A DNA stretch of 63,414 nt. Origin: Rhabdothermincola sp037478855. GTDB taxonomy: Bacteria > Actinomycetota > Acidimicrobiia > Acidimicrobiales > Acidimicrobilacustridaceae. This document shows positions 24,928 through 35,400 of this stretch, one piece after another. Position numbers and translations under genes: made by a program. The stretch spans positions 1 to 63,414 of the forward strand of contig JBBFLY010000006.1 in the NCBI GenBank assembly GCA_037478855.1, written 5' to 3'. Below the pieces are notes generated by a model. It did not search any database. It had not been told where the DNA came from and saw only the letters and a list, made by a program, of their open reading frames with translations. The stretch's first letter is position 1, and the number at the start of each line of letters is the position of its first letter.

Positions 24928-25929
24928 TCAGGCCCCGAGCAGCTGCTCCGCGAGCGCGGCGAGCGGGCGCTCGGGTCGGGCGCCCAGGTGGCTGATCACC
25001 TCACCCGCCGCGAGCGAACCGAGACGGGCGGAGGTCTCGAGGTCGAGGCCGTGGGTGTGGCCGAACAGGAAGCCCGCTGCGTAGAGGTCGCCGGCTCCAG
25101 TGGTGTCCACGATCTCCTCCACCGGCCAGGCTTCGACCTGGATCCGATCCCCCGCGGCGGTGATCACCACCGATCCCTTCTCGCTGCGGGTGAGACACGC
25201 GATCCCGCAGTGGCCCGCGACCCGTTCGGCCGCCTCCTCAAAGACCTCGACCTGATAGAGCGAGAGCAGCTCGGCCTCGTTGGCGAAGAGGATGTTGACA
25301 CGGTGCTCGGCGAGCTCGAGGAAGTCGGCGCGGTGACGATCGACGCAGAACGCGTCAGAGAGGGTGAAGGCCACCTCCGCTCCCGCCGCGCGGGCCGCGT
25401 CCATCGCCTTGAGCAACGCAGCCTTCGCGTCGGGCTCGTCCCACAGGTAGCCCTCGCAGTACAGGACCCTGCCCTGGGCAACCAGTGCTTCGTCGACATC
25501 ACGGGGGCTGATGGCGCTGGAGACCCCGAGGTAGGTGTTCAAGGTGCGCTGCGCATCGGGGGTCACGATCACCAGACACCGGGCGGTGCCCCGAGCGTCG
25601 GCGACCACCTCTAGCGGCTCGAAGGACACCCCCGCCGCCTTGATGTCGTGCGCGAAGACCTGCCCGAGGACGTCGTCGGCCACCCGCCCGATGAACGCGA
25701 CCGAACCGCCGAGCGAGGCGATCCCCGCCGCGGTGTTGGCCGCCGAACCACCGGAGGCCTCGATGGCCGGACCCATCGCGTCATACAAGCGGCGCGCAGT
25801 GGCATCGTCGATCAGCTGCATCGAGCCCTTGACCATGCCGTGACGCTCGAGGAACTCCTCATCGGCGTGAGCGATCACATCCACGATCGCGTTCCCGATC
25901 GCCACGACGTCGAAGCTCTCCCTGCTCAT
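24928..25929 (-). CDS. PfkB-family kinase, probable adenosine kinase
   Basis: 333 residues with both PfkB signatures: the GGSAANTAAG region (about 60-69) and DTTGAGDLYAAGF (about 278-290) with the catalytic Asp. The opening (VAIGNAIVDVIAHAD, then GSMQLID) matches the bacterial adenosine kinase/ribokinase group. It phosphorylates a nucleoside or sugar; adenosine is the most likely substrate by resemblance. The ATG lies 8 nt after a TAGGGT hexamer. Divergent from the aminopeptidase gene over 86 nt. Confidence 0.85.
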   Translation of the reverse strand: MSRESFDVVAIGNAIVDVIAHADEEFLERHGMVKGSMQLIDDATARRLYDAMGPAIEASGGSAANTAAGIASLGGSVAFIGRVADDVLGQVFAHDIKAAGVSFEPLEVVADARGTARCLVIVTPDAQRTLNTYLGVSSAISPRDVDEALVAQGRVLYCEGYLWDEPDAKAALLKAMDAARAAGAEVAFTLSDAFCVDRHRADFLELAEHRVNILFANEAELLSLYQVEVFEEAAERVAGHCGIACLTRSEKGSVVITAAGDRIQVEAWPVEEIVDTTGAGDLYAAGFLFGHTHGLDLETSARLGSLAAGEVISHLGARPERPLAALAEQLLGA

Positions 25930-25937
25930 GGCCCGGG

Positions 25938-25943
25938 ACCCTA
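25938..25943 (-). promoter_or_regulatory. Probable -10 hexamer of the PfkB kinase gene
   Basis: TAGGGT on the minus strand, 8 nt before the kinase ATG, without a ribosome-binding site. The divergent aminopeptidase gene on the other strand has its own GGAG site. Confidence 0.45.
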
Positions 25944-26015
25944 CCCGGTACGCTCACGGCGTCACCCGGGTGGTCGACGCCACCACCGTGCCCGAGCCTG
26001 CGATCGGAGCCTCCC

Positions 26016-28616
26016 GTGCCCCACGAAGCCACCACCGAGACACCCGCAGACCCCTACCGCCTCCCCCGCACGGTCGTCCCGGTCCGCTACGACCTCACCA
26101 TCCGACCGGACCTCGACACCGGGGTCTTCTCCGGTGTGTGCACCACCACGGTCGAGGTGCTCACGGCGACGAACACGCTCGTGCTGAACGCCGTCGAGCT
26201 GGAGGTCGACGACGTCTGGTTCGAGAGCATCGAGGGGACGCGCCTGCGGACCGAGCTGGTGGCGCTCGACGCAGAGACCGAGCGGTTGACCATCGAGCTG
26301 GACGCCCTCGCCGAGCCCGGCACCTGGCACCTGCACCTGCGCTTCCGAGGGCTGCTCAACGACAAGCTGAAGGGCTTCTACCGCAGCACGTTCACCGACG
26401 ACGACGGCAACGAGCAGGTCATCGCCACCACCCAGTTCGAGGCGACCGACGCCCGCCGAGCCTTCCCTTGCTGGGACGAACCCGATCTGAAGGCTGTCTT
26501 CGCGATCACGCTGGTCGTCGACCCGGACCTGACCGCGCTGTCCAACGCGTCAGAGATCGAGCGAACGAGGACCGCGGACGGCAAGGTGGCCGTGCGGTTC
26601 GCGGACACCATGAAGATGTCGACCTACCTCGTCGCCTTCATCGTCGGACCGCTCGAGGTCACCCCCGCCGTCGATGTCGACGGGACGCCACTGCGCGTCG
26701 CCTACCCGAAAGGCAAGGGCCACCTGACCGGCTACGCGCTCGAGGTGGGTGCGTTCTGCCTCCGCTACTTCACCGACTACTACGGCATCACCTACCCCGG
26801 CGACAAGCTCGACCTGGTGGCCATCCCGGACTTCGCGTTCGGGGCCATGGAGAACCTCGGCTGTGTGACCTTCCGAGAGGTCCTGCTGCTCGTCGACCCG
26901 CAGCGGGTGACCCGACCGGAGCTGGCTCGGGTAACGGAGGTCATCGCGCACGAGCTGGCGCACATGTGGTTCGGAGACCTCGTGACCATGCGCTGGTGGA
27001 ACGGCATCTGGCTGAACGAGGCCTTCGCCACCTTCATGGAGCTCCTGGCGACCGACGCGTTCCGCCCCGAGTGGGACCAGTGGACCAACTTCAGCCTGGC
27101 GCGGTCAGCGGCACTCGACGTCGACGCGCTCCGCAACACCCGCCCGGTCGAGTACCCGGTCGTCTCCCCTGAAGACGCCGAGGGCATGTTCGACGTCCTC
27201 ACCTACGAGAAGGGCGCCGCGGTGGTGCGCATGCTCGAGCAATACCTCGGTCCGGAAGCGTTCCGTGACGGCATCCGCCGCTACCTCGAACGCCACCGGT
27301 TCGGCAGCACCGAGACCACCGACCTCTGGGACGCCATCGAAGAGGCCACCGGCGAGCCGGTGCGGCGGATCATGGACTCGTGGATCTTCCAGGGAGGGTT
27401 CCCGGTCATCGACGTCGACCTGATCGACGACGGCGGCACGATCAGGCTGACTCAGGAGCGATTCGGCTACGCCGGGGACCTCGGCGGCGATGAGGAGCTC
27501 GAGGCGCGCCGCGCGACGAGATGGGTCGTCCCCGTGATGCTGACCATCTCCATCAACGGTGTGCTCACCGTCGAACGGGTGCTGCTCGAAGAGGACAGCA
27601 TCGACATCCCGGTGCTCGAGGAGATCGACTTCGTGCTGGTCAACACCGAGGGCACCGGCTTCTACCGGGTCCGGTACGCGCCCGACCTGCTGGCCGCGCT
27701 CGCGGCCAGAGCCAGCTCGGCGCTCTCGCCGATCGAGCGGTACGGACTGGTTGACGACGCTTGGGCGTCGGTGCTCGCCGATCAGCTGACCGCCGCCGAC
27801 TTCCTCGACTTCGTCTGCGAGCTGCGCGACGAGACCGACCTGTCGGTGTGGCAGCGCATCGTGGCCGCGCTCGCAGCGCTGGACCGCCTGGTCGAGGGCG
27901 CGCCGCGCGAGGTCCTCCGGGAGCGGGTGCGCACGTTGCTCCACCCCGCGCTCGACCGTCTCGGCCCAGAGCCGAAACCCGACGAAAGCGATCGCGACCG
28001 GGAGCTGCGGGGCGTGCTGTTCGAAGCGCTCGGCACCATTGGCAACGACCACCCGACCGGCGACCGGGCGCGCGAGCTGCTGGCGAGCGCGCATCGCGGC
28101 GAGGCGGTAGATCCCAACCTGGTCGCCGCCTCGATCAACGTCGTCGCCGCCACCGGAGGTGCCGCCGAGTTCGACGAGCTCCTGGCCCGGTTCAGGTCCG
28201 CCTCGACCCCCCAGGAGGAGCTGCGGTACCTGTCGGCGCTCGCGGACTTCAACGACGCGGAGCTGATGCGCCGGGTCCTGGCCATGAGCATCACCGACGA
28301 GGTCCGGACCCAAAACGCGCCGTACCTGCTGAGACGGGCCCTCACCAACCGCGATCACGGCAGCCTGGCGTGGCGCTTCATCCAAGATGAGTGGGAGACC
28401 ATCAACGAGCGGTTCCCGAGCAACAGCATCGTGCGGATGCTCGAGGGGATCCGCGCCCTGTCGTCTCCCGAGGTCGCCCGGACGGTGTTCGCCTTCTTCG
28501 AGACCCACGAGGTGCCCCAGGGAGACAAAATCCTCGCCCAGCATCTGGAGCGGCTGGAGGTCAACGTGGCCCTGCGCGTGCGGGAAGCCGATCGTCTCGC
28601 CCACCACCTCTCCTGA
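26016..28616 (+). CDS. pepN: M1-family aminopeptidase (aminopeptidase N)
   Basis: 866 residues. The exopeptidase motif GAMEN lies at about 275-279. The zinc site is HELAH (about 312-316) followed by NEAFA 18 residues on. A C-terminal ERAP1-like helical repeat domain (about 520-860) completes the protein. It removes N-terminal residues from peptides, presumably in the cytosol, as no signal peptide is seen. The GTG start has GGAG 7 nt upstream. TerC follows after 18 nt. Confidence 0.93.
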   Translation: MPHEATTETPADPYRLPRTVVPVRYDLTIRPDLDTGVFSGVCTTTVEVLTATNTLVLNAVELEVDDVWFESIEGTRLRTELVALDAETERLTIELDALAEPGTWHLHLRFRGLLNDKLKGFYRSTFTDDDGNEQVIATTQFEATDARRAFPCWDEPDLKAVFAITLVVDPDLTALSNASEIERTRTADGKVAVRFADTMKMSTYLVAFIVGPLEVTPAVDVDGTPLRVAYPKGKGHLTGYALEVGAFCLRYFTDYYGITYPGDKLDLVAIPDFAFGAMENLGCVTFREVLLLVDPQRVTRPELARVTEVIAHELAHMWFGDLVTMRWWNGIWLNEAFATFMELLATDAFRPEWDQWTNFSLARSAALDVDALRNTRPVEYPVVSPEDAEGMFDVLTYEKGAAVVRMLEQYLGPEAFRDGIRRYLERHRFGSTETTDLWDAIEEATGEPVRRIMDSWIFQGGFPVIDVDLIDDGGTIRLTQERFGYAGDLGGDEELEARRATRWVVPVMLTISINGVLTVERVLLEEDSIDIPVLEEIDFVLVNTEGTGFYRVRYAPDLLAALAARASSALSPIERYGLVDDAWASVLADQLTAADFLDFVCELRDETDLSVWQRIVAALAALDRLVEGAPREVLRERVRTLLHPALDRLGPEPKPDESDRDRELRGVLFEALGTIGNDHPTGDRARELLASAHRGEAVDPNLVAASINVVAATGGAAEFDELLARFRSASTPQEELRYLSALADFNDAELMRRVLAMSITDEVRTQNAPYLLRRALTNRDHGSLAWRFIQDEWETINERFPSNSIVRMLEGIRALSSPEVARTVFAFFETHEVPQGDKILAQHLERLEVNVALRVREADRLAHHLS

Positions 28617-28634
28617 CCGCTTCGCCAACCGGCC

Positions 28635-29612
28635 GTGCAGCTCGCAGCCTCCAGCACCATCCCCGGCGCCGACATCGTCGTCGCGCCCTGGGAGTGGGCC
28701 CTCTTCCTCGCCTTCGTGGGCCTGCTCATCCTCGTCGACCTCTTCGTGTTCCACCGCGAGGCGCACGAGATCTCGATGCGGGAGGCGTCGGCATCGAGCG
28801 CGATCTGGATCGCGATCGGTCTCGGATTCGGCGTGTTCTGCTGGTGGTGGCTGGGGGCGAGCGCGGCGACGCAGTACTTCACCGGCTACGTGATCGAAAA
28901 GAGCCTCTCGGTCGACAACGTGTTCGTCTGGGCGGTCATCCTCGGCTACTTCGCGGTGCCGCGTGCCAACCAGCATCGGGTGCTGTTCTGGGGCATCTTC
29001 GGCGCGATCGCACTCCGGGCGATCTTCATCTTCGCCGGAGTCGCCCTGCTCGAGCGGTTCGAGCTTCTGCTCCTCGTGTTCGGCGCCTTCCTGGTGTTCA
29101 CCGGTTGGCGGGTCGGCACCCACGACGAGACCGAGATCCACCCGGAGCGCAACCCCGCTCTCAAACTCGTCCGGCGTGTCATGCCCGTCACCGCCGAGTT
29201 CCACGGAACCCGGTTCACGGTCGTGCAGGCGGGGAAGCGCTACGCCACGCCGATGCTCGTGGTCCTCGTGCTGATCGAGGCCACCGACGTGGTGTTCGCG
29301 GTCGACTCCATCCCGGCGATCCTCGCCATCAGCCGGTCGCAGTTCGTCGTGCTCAGCTCGAACGTCTTCGCCATCCTCGGCCTGCGAGCCCTGTACTTCA
29401 TGCTGGCCAGCGCCCGGGACCGGCTGGTCCACCTGAACCGGGGGCTCGGGATCATCCTCGCCTACGTGGGTGCCAAGATGGCCCTGTCCTGGTGGGGGGT
29501 GCACATCCCGACCCTCGTCTCCCTCGCCGTGATCGCCGTGGTGCTCACCGTGACGGTCGTCGTCTCGCTGCGCTCCTCACGCTCCGAACCCGACGCGGTT
29601 GGAGGAGGATGA
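28635..29612 (+). CDS. TerC/Alx-family membrane protein
   Basis: 325 residues and about eight helices. The TerC core is clear: SLSVDNVFVWAVILGYF, then EATDVVFAVDSIPAILAIS with its acidic membrane residues. A hydrophilic loop (about 165-195, THDETEIHPERNPALK) sits in the middle. Family members are linked to tellurite resistance and, for Alx/MntP-like proteins, to Mn2+ export; the ion here is not known. The GTG at 28635 lacks an obvious ribosome-binding site, so coupling to pepN is likely. Confidence 0.9.
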   Translation: MQLAASSTIPGADIVVAPWEWALFLAFVGLLILVDLFVFHREAHEISMREASASSAIWIAIGLGFGVFCWWWLGASAATQYFTGYVIEKSLSVDNVFVWAVILGYFAVPRANQHRVLFWGIFGAIALRAIFIFAGVALLERFELLLLVFGAFLVFTGWRVGTHDETEIHPERNPALKLVRRVMPVTAEFHGTRFTVVQAGKRYATPMLVVLVLIEATDVVFAVDSIPAILAISRSQFVVLSSNVFAILGLRALYFMLASARDRLVHLNRGLGIILAYVGAKMALSWWGVHIPTLVSLAVIAVVLTVTVVVSLRSSRSEPDAVGGG

Positions 29613-29619
29613 TGAACCT

Positions 29620-30057
29620 ATGAGCGTCACGCGGATCGTCATCGGCCATGACGGCTCACCGGGAGCCCGCCACGCGCTCGAGTGGGCGGCTGGCCTGGCT
29701 CGTCAGTGCGACGCGGAGGTCGTCGTCGTGAGGGGGTACAACCCGCTCGACGAGCTGGGACGGGCCCGACCACCGATCGACTTCGCGGCCCTCGAGCGCG
29801 AGGCCTGCCAGATCCTCGCTGAGGACTGGTGTGCGCCGCTCGCTGACGCTGGGATCCCGCACCGGTCGGTGCTGATCGAGGACGATCCCATCCCGGCGAT
29901 CGTGCGAACGGTCGAGACCGAGAGCGCGGACCTGGTCGTGGTGGGCAGCCACGGGCAGACCGGTTGGCGAGAGCGGATCCTCGGGAGCGTGCCCACCAGG
30001 CTCCCCCACCTCGTGCCCTGCCCGGTGACGATCGTCCCCACCCCGCAGCCGAGCTGA
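29620..30057 (+). CDS. Universal stress protein, ATP-binding type
   Basis: 145 residues, single Usp domain. The ATP-binding motif G-x2-G-x9-G-S is present as GSHGQTGWRERILGS near the C-terminus, and VIGHDGSPGA near the start contacts the nucleotide. GGAGGAGG lies about 11 nt before the ATG at 29620, inside the end of terC, so it is probably co-transcribed. It meets the antiporter pseudogene tail to tail. Confidence 0.9.
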   Translation: MSVTRIVIGHDGSPGARHALEWAAGLARQCDAEVVVVRGYNPLDELGRARPPIDFAALEREACQILAEDWCAPLADAGIPHRSVLIEDDPIPAIVRTVETESADLVVVGSHGQTGWRERILGSVPTRLPHLVPCPVTIVPTPQPS

Positions 30058-30083
30058 CGCGTCGAATCGCCTGCCGGGCAGCC

Positions 30084-30889
30084 TCAGGCGTCGACGGGCC
30101 GGTCGTCCCAGTCCGATTCGAGCCCATCGTCCCGACCCAGCACGAGCACAGCCAGCGGGGGAAGAGCAGGACGCTCAACACCCCAGCCGCGAGCATCGCT
30201 GCGGCGGTCGCAGGATCGAGCGCGCCGGTTCCTGTGGCGAGCTCCGCGATCACGACGATGATCGACAGGTTCGTAGCCTGGAGGAACCCCGCGCCCAGGG
30301 CGCGGCGGCTACCAGCGATCGACCGGAAGAGGACTGCAGGCACACCTCGGGCTGCCAGCAGGCCCACCAGCACGGTTGGTATGACCAGCACGTGCTTCGG
30401 CGACGGAAGAGCGCCCGGAGATCGACCTGCACGCCGGCCGTCACGAAGAAGATCGGTATGAGGAAGCCGTAGACCCAGTGAGGTCGAGAGGGCGAGGAAC
30501 ACGAGCAGCACCACCAGCACGGCACAGACGGGGAGCTGCGAGGACGTGTCGGCGAAGCGGTCCAGAGTCGACCAGACCGACGGGAGGCGGGTGACACGAG
30601 CCAGGGTCAGGCCGACGAGCAGAACCATGACGCCGAGCGCGCTCCGGAGGAGGTGCAGGTCGAGATCGAGACCGGCGCGGAAGAGCAGCTAGCCGAGTCC
30701 AATGGTGCCGAGCACCGTGAGCGGGACGTCCAGGTCGACCAAGTGGAAGCCCGCCGGGCCGATCGCCACGCCAAGCAGGATCTCGATCGCCACGACGGGC
30801 ATCCGCGCCCGGGGCGCCCGGCTCGCGAGCAGCGGGGCGATCGCGGCGGCGGCCACGACGGTCAGGACCCCGCCGTCGGTGATCTCCAC
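30084..30889 (-). pseudogene. Decayed CPA2-type cation/proton antiporter
   Basis: Antiporter fragments lie in order but in different frames. From a GTG at 30889 the frame reads a typical first helix pair (PVVAIEILLGVAIGPAGF, then DVPLTVLGTIGLG). It then hits a TAG at 30691-30689 where the family continues GLGxLLFxAGL, and the same frame resumes as LLFRAGLDLDLHLLR. Near 30472 a one-base shift leads to GFLIPIFFVTAGVQVDL, and near 30400 the frame returns for the last helices (FLQATNLSIIVVIAELA). A third shift at a run of five G (30157-30161) restores a plausible tail ending LESDWDDRPVDA. The remnant is about 268 codons against the usual 400 or so, so internal segments are missing too. This is genuine decay rather than one sequencing error. 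Confidence 0.8.
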
Positions 30890-30946
30890 CGCTGGACGCT
30901 CGTGAGCCGGTACGCCGCCGGCAGCGATCCCCACACGGGCCGCGCC

Positions 30947-30952
30947 TACACT
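30947..30952 (+). promoter_or_regulatory. Probable -10 hexamer of leaderless glgX
   Basis: TACACT ends 8 nt before the glgX GTG, with only GC-rich sequence between. No ribosome-binding site is present. Confidence 0.5.
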
Positions 30953-30960
30953 GCGGCGCG

Positions 30961-33087
<2,127 letters not shown>

Positions 33088-33134
33088 TCGCAGCCTCCCC
33101 GGACCCCGCACCATGCAGGCTGGTCGGCCCGTCG

Positions 33135-33140
33135 TAGTCT
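33135..33140 (+). promoter_or_regulatory. Probable -10 hexamer of the GT87-like gene
   Basis: TAGTCT ends 6 nt before the GTG at 33147. It supports that GTG rather than the ATG four codons downstream. Confidence 0.5.
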
Positions 33141-33146
33141 CGGTCC

Positions 33147-34382
33147 GTGACCGTGGCAATGGTGTCGGACGAGCCGGTGTCGGTGGTCGCCCGGGGGACC
33201 GGGAGGTCGTCGCGTTGGATCTGGCTGGTGCTTCTGCTGCTCACGGTGCGGATCGTCGCCGTGGTGGTGCTGCTGCACAGCGGTGTCGAGGACGAGTTCT
33301 CCATCCTCGGCGGAGACGGCCGCCGCTACGAGGCGATCGCCCACTCGGAAGGACGTCCCTACGCCGACTTCGAGGTCGAGTACCCCCCGCTGTCGCTGGT
33401 CGTGATCGAGCTGATCGTGGGGCACGACACCCTCGACACCCTGACCCGCCTCGCGGTGAGCCAGCTGCTCCTCGAGCTCGGCACGACACTGCTGCTGTGG
33501 TGGTCGTGGGGTCGCCGCAGCGCGATCGCCTACCTGATCCTCGGGACACCCATGGCCTTGTTCCCGTTCCCCTATGTGCGCATCGACCTCGTGTCGGTGT
33601 TCGCCGCGGTGGCCGGCCTCGCCCTGCTGAGACGCGCCCATGACGCCGCAGGGGGTGCATCGCTGGCGGCGGCCGCACTCGCCAAGCTGTGGCCGCTCGC
33701 GATCGCACCGCGCCTGCTCGTCGAGCGCCGCTGGCGGGCACTGGCCGCGCTGGCCCTGGTCGGCACGATCGGTGCCGGGCTCTGGATCGGGCTCGCCGGC
33801 ACCGACGGGATCCGCCAGGTGATCGGGTTCCGGGGAGCGAGGGGCTGGCAGATCGAGAGCCTGCCAGGTGCCGTCCTGCACCTGCTCGACCCGTCATCGA
33901 GCCGCGTGGAGCAGGGAGCGTGGCGCACGGGCGCCGCGATGCCACCCTGGAGCCGCCCGCTGCTCACCCTGGCCACCGCAATCAGCGTCGGAGCGTCCTG
34001 GTGGCTGGTGGCCCGACGATCCGATCGCCCGACGAGGATCGTCGACGGGGTCGCCCCGGTGGCGGCGATCACCGGGATGCTCGTGTTCGCGCCGATCATC
34101 TCCCCCCAGTACCTGCTGTGGCTGATGCCCTTCCTCGCCATCGCCGCCGCGCGCGGCGACCGGCTGCTGGGCGGGCTCGGCATGGCCGTCAGCGTGCTGA
34201 CAACGTTCATCCTCGCCAGCATCCACGCCCAGATCGAGGGCCGGCTCTACGCGACGGTCCCCATCCTGGTGCGCAACGGGCTGCTCGTGGTGATGCTGGT
34301 TGCCGCGATGCGTGAGCTTGCCGGGGCGCCATCCCAGCCCGCCGTGGCACGACCCGGGATCAGATCCAGCCCTTCCGCCTGA
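33147..34382 (+). CDS. GT87-like (DUF2029) polytopic mannosyltransferase
   Basis: 411 residues with about ten membrane helices. An acidic first periplasmic loop reads GDGRRYEAIAHSEGRPYADFEVEYPP; the DFEVEYPP block is typical of the DUF2029/GT87 glycosyltransferases that use polyprenyl-phosphate mannose in actinobacteria. Later landmarks are AAALAKLWPLAIAP and IISPQYLLWLMPF. The sugar and acceptor are inferred. The last 23 nt overlap corA tail to tail. Confidence 0.8.
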   Translation: MTVAMVSDEPVSVVARGTGRSSRWIWLVLLLLTVRIVAVVVLLHSGVEDEFSILGGDGRRYEAIAHSEGRPYADFEVEYPPLSLVVIELIVGHDTLDTLTRLAVSQLLLELGTTLLLWWSWGRRSAIAYLILGTPMALFPFPYVRIDLVSVFAAVAGLALLRRAHDAAGGASLAAAALAKLWPLAIAPRLLVERRWRALAALALVGTIGAGLWIGLAGTDGIRQVIGFRGARGWQIESLPGAVLHLLDPSSSRVEQGAWRTGAAMPPWSRPLLTLATAISVGASWWLVARRSDRPTRIVDGVAPVAAITGMLVFAPIISPQYLLWLMPFLAIAAARGDRLLGGLGMAVSVLTTFILASIHAQIEGRLYATVPILVRNGLLVVMLVAAMRELAGAPSQPAVARPGIRSSPSA

Positions 34383-35394
34383 AGTACCAGTAGAGGGCGA
34401 CGGTCGAAGCGAGCATCAGACCGAGCGCGACGAAGTAGCCGTACCGCCACTGCAGCTCCGGCATGTAGTGGAAGTTCATCCCGTAGATGCCGGCGATGAG
34501 CGTCGCCACGACGAGGATGGCACCCCAGCCGCTCGTCTTCTTCATGACGTCATTGGTGCGGTTCGCGACCAGCGCGAGGTGGGCGTCGACGATGTTGCCG
34601 AGCAGCTCCCGCTGCGTGTCGACCTCATCGACCACCCGAAGCAGATGATCGAGCACGTCCTGGAAGTAGAGGATCTCCCTGTCCTGCACCCAGGGGATCT
34701 CACGATGCAGGACGACGAGCACGACCTCCCGCATCGGAACCACCCGTCGTCGCAGGGCGATGAGCGTCCGCCGGATGCGCAGCAGCTCACCCTGAAGCGC
34801 CCGATCGAACGCCATCGCACCCTGCTCGCCCGCTGAGACGTCACCACCGTTCGAGTACGACCGGAAGAGGTTGGCTTCGATCGCCGTGAGACGATCCTCC
34901 GCCGCCTCGACGGTGTCGAAGTACCCGTCCACCATGTCGTCGAGCAGCGTGTAGAGGAGGAAGCCGACGGTCACCTCGACCCCCGCACCGCGGATGAACC
35001 GCCGTCGGACCGGCTCGGTGTCGAACGCGCGGCCATGGCGGTTGCGGGAGCGCACCGACACCAGCCAGGTCGGTCCAACGAAGACCTCGACCTCGGGCAG
35101 GTCGAGCGGATCGTCGTCATGGGCGTAGCCCACGAGGAACACGTGCGAGGGATACAGATCGATCTTGGGGCGCTGGTTGCGGTGCCGCACGTCTTCGACG
35201 GCGAGGGGGTGCAGGTCGAACTCCGCCGTGATGAGCGCAAGCTCGTCCTCGGTGACGTCGACCAGGTCGACCCACACCACCTCATCCGGTCGACCCACGT
35301 GATCCGAGATGGCACCCGGTGGGATCGACTCCACCCGGTGGCCGACGCCGAACACCGTCACCTCCAGCACGGCACGATCCTGCCCCATCCGCAC
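34360..35394 (-). CDS. corA: Magnesium/cobalt transporter CorA
   Basis: 344 residues. A long cytosolic alpha/beta domain is followed by two C-terminal helices, with the selectivity signature YGMNF at the end of the first and the MPELQWRYGY periplasmic loop. The channel imports Mg2+ down the membrane potential. It starts 6 nt after the stop of the tandem-MgtE gene, so two different Mg2+ transporter types would share a transcript. An ATG two codons after the GTG is an alternative start. It overlaps the glycosyltransferase gene by 23 nt at the 3' end. Confidence 0.95.
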   Translation of the reverse strand: MRMGQDRAVLEVTVFGVGHRVESIPPGAISDHVGRPDEVVWVDLVDVTEDELALITAEFDLHPLAVEDVRHRNQRPKIDLYPSHVFLVGYAHDDDPLDLPEVEVFVGPTWLVSVRSRNRHGRAFDTEPVRRRFIRGAGVEVTVGFLLYTLLDDMVDGYFDTVEAAEDRLTAIEANLFRSYSNGGDVSAGEQGAMAFDRALQGELLRIRRTLIALRRRVVPMREVVLVVLHREIPWVQDREILYFQDVLDHLLRVVDEVDTQRELLGNIVDAHLALVANRTNDVMKKTSGWGAILVVATLIAGIYGMNFHYMPELQWRYGYFVALGLMLASTVALYWYFRRKGWI

Positions 35395-35400
35395 CCGGGC

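Noticed and set aside
27105..29504. 799-codon minus-strand open frame opposite pepN and terC
   Set aside because: GC-rich codon usage on the other strand keeps the antisense frame open. The product is low-complexity (His, Glu, Arg) and the plus strand encodes two clear proteins.
30084..30889. Reading the antiporter remnant as an intact gene with sequencing errors
   Set aside because: One stop, three shifts and missing internal helices in 800 nt, while all flanking genes are clean.
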